From positions 1,195,001 through 1,259,000 of the forward strand of contig NC_089853.1 in assembly GCF_036373705.1 (NCBI RefSeq): a stretch of 64,000 nt of DNA, given 5' to 3'. Of the stretch, positions 59,965-64,000 are shown in pieces. Source of the DNA: Amia ocellicauda (Eukaryota; Chordata; Actinopteri; Amiiformes; Amiidae). The notes below the pieces were generated by a model. That model saw nothing but the letters and a program-made list of their open reading frames with translations, ran no database searches and was not told the origin of the DNA. How positions within the stretch are numbered: the stretch's first letter is position 1; each line of letters starts with the position of its first letter. The translations under genes were made by a program, and so were the position numbers.

Positions 59965-62580
59965 TATAGTAACAATTTGACATGATTAAGAAACTAAATA
60001 TAATGGATAATATAAAGTAAACCATTTAATAAGGTGAAATAATGCCAACACGTGGCTTTCATTAACATTGCATTATTAATGAGTTACAATTATATACTTT
60101 GTACTTGTGTGTCATTGATTCTGTCCTAGCTTTTCACAAAGTCAGAGCTATGACTTTGCAGGCTTAGACTCCTGATGTGTTTATCATATTATACAAACAT
60201 CTCCCTTTTCTTCTTCTTGTCACTGGGACAGCGATCAGTCATGACAGCATATTGACATTAATTATTTCACAGCCAATTCCACTTACATCTATCAAGCCAA
60301 GAGTTTTGGAGAGTGAGGCTTCATCTACATGTTCTCACCATGGCGCATCTCCCAGCCCGACGGCTTCCCGGGAACACAGTCAGCTATACTGTTACGAAGC
60401 AGAACCTATTGATTACAGGAAATAAGTCCAACTGTCAAACTATGAGCTCACATTTCATGGAGCCTTGCTTCAAATCTCATAATAAGGCTAAAAAGTGACA
60501 GTAATAGTATAATTTACATACGCCTGGTTCTTTTGTTTAAAAGGGAAGGGAGGGGAGGGGAGGGGCATGAGTTTGCACAAAAAAAAAAGACATGAAATGC
60601 TGCTCATCAGAGACCCTCTAGACTGGGGGTGTATAAGTGTGAGGTGTTGTCCGTCTTACAGTCTCACAAAAGCCCTGCAGGAAACCTGAGACGAAAGCTC
60701 AGTTTAGCAATCAAAACCTGTTTGAGTTTATGTAATGAGCTTATGAGGATACTGTTTCCCTTGATGAAGAATCAAGAGCTATTAACTGACTCTTTTCTTC
60801 TTCACCTAAAAATATCAGGCTTCAGAGTAAAGGAGATTTGCTTTCTCTCTAGGACGGAGAGGAATAAGTGGTGTGGCTAATAATTGCATGTTCTTTCTGC
60901 CCATTAATCGACAGCTTACATCTTTCATATACTGTCCAGCAGCAATAATAAAGCACTGAGCACTAACAGCTAAGAAATTATAATTAGCCAAATTACTTGT
61001 GGTCCATCTCCTCCAGGCATTGACTCTTCAGAGTTGAGAATTATGGCAATTCAAGGCAGTTCCTTACAGCACCAACAATACATTGACACCACATTAAATA
61101 TACAGGAGGGCAATGTGCATCATAGTTTAAACAGTCCTCATTAGACTTGTACTTTACACTGTTCAAAAGTTTTGAAATATAAGTAGCATGTCTGTTCTTT
61201 TCTGGGGCGATAACAGCTTCAGAAAGCACCAGGTCTCCATGCACGCTAATGCTATTATTATCGACCACAGGAGCACAAAGAACACCGGTTTTGCCATCAC
61301 AGCGCTGACTTCAGCACAAATTTGATGGCTGTAAAGCAGCACTTGTCATTTACAAGTCATTTAACAAGAGCATGATGTCTTGTTAGACCTTAATTGGCTG
61401 ACTTTTTTTTATTACATTATTATTTTCTGTGAAATAAAATGTTCATTTTGAAAAGGTGTAGTTTGTCGAAAAAGAGGTAAAGGATGGTATGAGTAAAGCA
61501 GATGGCTACTAGAAAAAATAATTATGTTTAACACCAGAATCTCTGAATTTGCTCAGAGAGAATTCATGATTTTGATTTGTCAGCCCAATCTAGAATTACC
61601 CACTTAATTTTTATATTAAGATTATATACTCCCAGATGCATTGATATTTGTATGAACTAGGAACATTTAAATTTGAGTAAACACAAGTGACACATTTACA
61701 TAGGAAACGAGTTGAGGGGTGGGATGGAGAGTAAACTTTAATTTTCTGCGGATTTTCTGCTTGAAGGGGCATAAAAAAATACTTTTCGCAAAGCTTTATT
61801 CTGCTAAGGCAAGAACTGATCAAATGACAGTATTATAGACAGGCACCAGTAATGTTGAATCAACTTTCTGGTCCTTAAAAAAATTGAAATTCCTGAGAAT
61901 TTGTCAAAATAAAAAATTAATTGCATGTCATATTGGTTTGAGAACACAGTGAAAAACTGTACATCTTAAGAGTTATTGCACTTTCTGTTGTTAAGCATTA
62001 CTGTGAACATCAAGTGGGAGTTTACGAGGTGAAGAAGATGAATGAAGACAATGAACAAAAGCATCTATCTCTTAATAATCTGAAATGTGAGGTGTTTGAC
62101 ATGGGAAGCATAACACAACGTGGGCTGCCAGACCACTTAGACCAGCTCACTGACATCACACCCAGGGGAATTAAACACTTCATGAAGGGAATGTACAAAA
62201 AAGCCATTGGACTGCATGTGCCAAATGCAAGGCTCTGGCAACAGCAGTGGGACAACAGTGGCTGCCAATTAATATGCCTTCTCTTTACAGAAAAGTAAAG
62301 CCTTGAAATGCCTAACATTACATGTACTATGAGGCAGTTATTAAAATGAAACTGGGAACAAGCTGTAACAACCAGAAAAACAGCTGGGAGTCACTTTTCA
62401 TAAAGTACGATGGGTTTCCATTGACAGCCCTCTCTAGCTTCCAGTTTCCCAGCAGTGAAAGTTAGTTGGCCACCTTAGCAGGTTTGAAAAAACATGTTTT
62501 CTTTAGCCTCCAGATGTAAGTTCTTGATTGTTCTGGTAATTTATTATTTATCCCTTATATATTGGTATATTGGTATATTG
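59961..62580. other. Non-coding stretch with possible conserved elements
   Basis: No repeat or gene was recognised with confidence. The part at about 60880-61400 is of balanced composition with TAATTA-type homeodomain motifs (TATAATTAGCC near 60978) and looks like conserved non-coding DNA. The 94-codon ORF at 62014-62298 has even codon composition but no known domain. Confidence 0.4.
60541..60566 (+). repeat. Purine-rich G-tract repeat (possible G-quadruplex)
   Basis: GGGAAGGGAGGGGAGGGGAG-type sequence gives at least four runs of three or four G with one- or two-base loops on the plus strand. Confidence 0.8.
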
Positions 62581-62672
62581 GATCACTTAGATATTAATGG
62601 ACACCAAACGAGCACGATGGGTCGAATGGCCTCCTCTCGTTTGTAAACTTTCTTATGTTCTTATGTTCTTAT
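62581..62672 (+). mobile_element. CR1-clade LINE, very short 3' end
   Basis: It matches the 3' end of the element at 277-1110 in the opposite orientation: GGACACCAAACGAGCACGAT, then GGCCTCCTCTCGTTTGTAAA, ending in the tail TTATGTTCTTATGTTCTTAT. Only about 90 bases remain. Confidence 0.9.
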
Positions 62673-62752
62673 GGTACATCCAAATGTGGGTGCACTATTT
62701 ATCTTATTTATCTTTCCATTTAATTTGACAAAGCAATCAGGCCGGAGGATAT

Positions 62753-62767
62753 GTATATATGTATGTG

Positions 62768-62825
<58 letters not shown>

Positions 62826-62859
62826 CATAAATATATGTATATATATATATATATATATG
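62753..62859. repeat. (AT)n microsatellite with GTATGTAT interruptions
   Basis: Two long AT runs joined by ACATACATAAATATATGT. Tyr/Ile-rich frames on both strands are artefacts. Confidence 0.95.
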
Positions 62860-64000
62860 TAATATTTATACATGATGAAGAATCGGTTAAAACACACAAC
62901 ACTGCCTTAAAATCAGAGCTAAAGCTAAAGTCTGCTAAGTATCTGAATTAAAGCTAAAATACTTTGAGAAAATAATACTGTTTGTGCAGATTATTTTAGT
63001 GCTGTGTGCGGATAAAGCTCTGCAGCCTTCAGAAAGCAATCCAGAACAATCAATGCACTAGATGCAAATTCTTGTTATTTACAACCTGTTGGAAGTGCAT
63101 TAGTGAGGCATTGTTTTCAGCGAGGCAAGTAATTGACATTTGTGCGATGGCATCAGAGGTTTAAATGTCTTCACAAAAACTTAATCATGAGACGTCTATA
63201 AATTATTCATAATTAGCGTATTAGCAGGCAATTAAAAATCTCTTACTAATGCATTTCTACATTATTTATTTATCATTTCTATTGAATCGGTAATATACCT
63301 TTGTTTCATTAACTATATGGATTCTAGGATGTGGTTAAAAAACATCTTGTTTAATATTTGTATTATTTCACAATGGGCAACTGACAAACAAATGATACAG
63401 TAGCAAAGCCTGAGCAGAATTTAAAGTCAAAATAAATCAGTACAAGATAGTACATAGTATCTGTGCAAAATAATAGAAAACTCCTAGCAACAGCCTTTGG
63501 TTGTGGTGTAAATATATAAAAATAATGTTCTCAGTTTCAGCTGATGAAGCTATAAAGTTTGAAAGCTGTTAGTTTGAAATAAGTGCATAGTAACAATACA
63601 TTATGTAATGTTTGGGTATTGTATTAAGATGACTGTGAGCTGTTTGCCACAATAAACTATGAATGCCTGATTTTCTAGCTCTGTGAATCAAAAAAGGTCT
63701 TTATATAGCAAACTGCCAGCAGAAACCCCATCACTCCAACTCTGAATTAATGGAAGATGTCATTACACACAGAAAAACACATTTCACTACTGCCTCCCAG
63801 GAGAAATTCAAATCTACAGCCTTGTCACGTATTTAAAAAAATGAAAAGAGAAATGATATCAAGAAGAAACTAAAGAGGGATATATTCACAAATATAATAA
63901 GACTCCAGTCAAATTGGAAAATCTGGAAAATGTCACTCTCAACCAGCAGATGGAGCTCGAAGCACTTTCTAAAATGTCTGCCCTGTGTGTTGAAACTCCA
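62860..64000. other. Non-coding stretch, candidate conserved non-coding element
   Basis: The part at about 63080-63300 contains CATAATTAGCGTATTAGCAG and AATTATTCATAATTAGC, clustered homeodomain-type motifs in sequence that lacks repeats. This is the usual look of vertebrate developmental enhancers. No exon was recognised. Confidence 0.35.

Overview
This is vertebrate nuclear DNA, most likely from a ray-finned fish. It has multi-exon genes with GT-AG introns, clear fish-type orthologues of CTR9 and EIF4G2, and fish-typical mobile elements: CR1, L2 and RTE LINE pieces, a DIRS gag, an L2-tailed tRNA-SINE and several Tc1-like transposons. I cannot name the species. A CR1 load beside young Tc1 copies would suit a non-teleost or early-branching teleost fish, but that is a guess.

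Layout. 1-1496 (+) holds the last two coding exons of a gel-forming mucin-like gene (C-terminal cystine knot), with a CR1 LINE lying antisense in the intron. 1.5-7.1 kb is intergenic: a large imperfect inverted repeat, a decayed DIRS gag on the minus strand and simple repeats. 7329-19494 (+) is complete CTR9, 24 coding exons and 1168 codons plus stop, with an ETS-motif promoter. 20764-27720 (+) is a complete 8-exon gene for a 461-residue coiled-coil protein that I do not recognise. 31325-38883 (-) is complete EIF4G2 (DAP5), 21 coding exons and 901 residues. It starts at a GTG codon and contains one GC-AG intron; a 5' UTR exon lies near 40.3-40.5 kb. A possible divergent first exon sits at 40707-40729 (+). 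From 41 to 64 kb I found no convincing host exon: this part is AT-rich intergenic or intronic DNA with five Tc1/mariner-type features, microsatellites and stretches that look like conserved non-coding DNA.

The most interesting mobile elements are two nearly identical 1.22-kb Tc1/mariner copies (27922-29140 and 58682-59902). The second has an uninterrupted 346-residue transposase with 36 residues between the second Asp and the Glu (DD36E, the spacing of the Incomer group). A second family has two copies (44902-46480 and 54689-56416), and both carry Ala where the catalytic Glu should be. One of these copies also holds a nested SINE with a target-site duplication.

How the genes relate: CTR9 (Paf1 complex, transcription elongation) and EIF4G2 (cap-independent translation) are housekeeping genes that are also neighbours in other vertebrates. 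The coiled-coil gene lies between them, convergent with EIF4G2.
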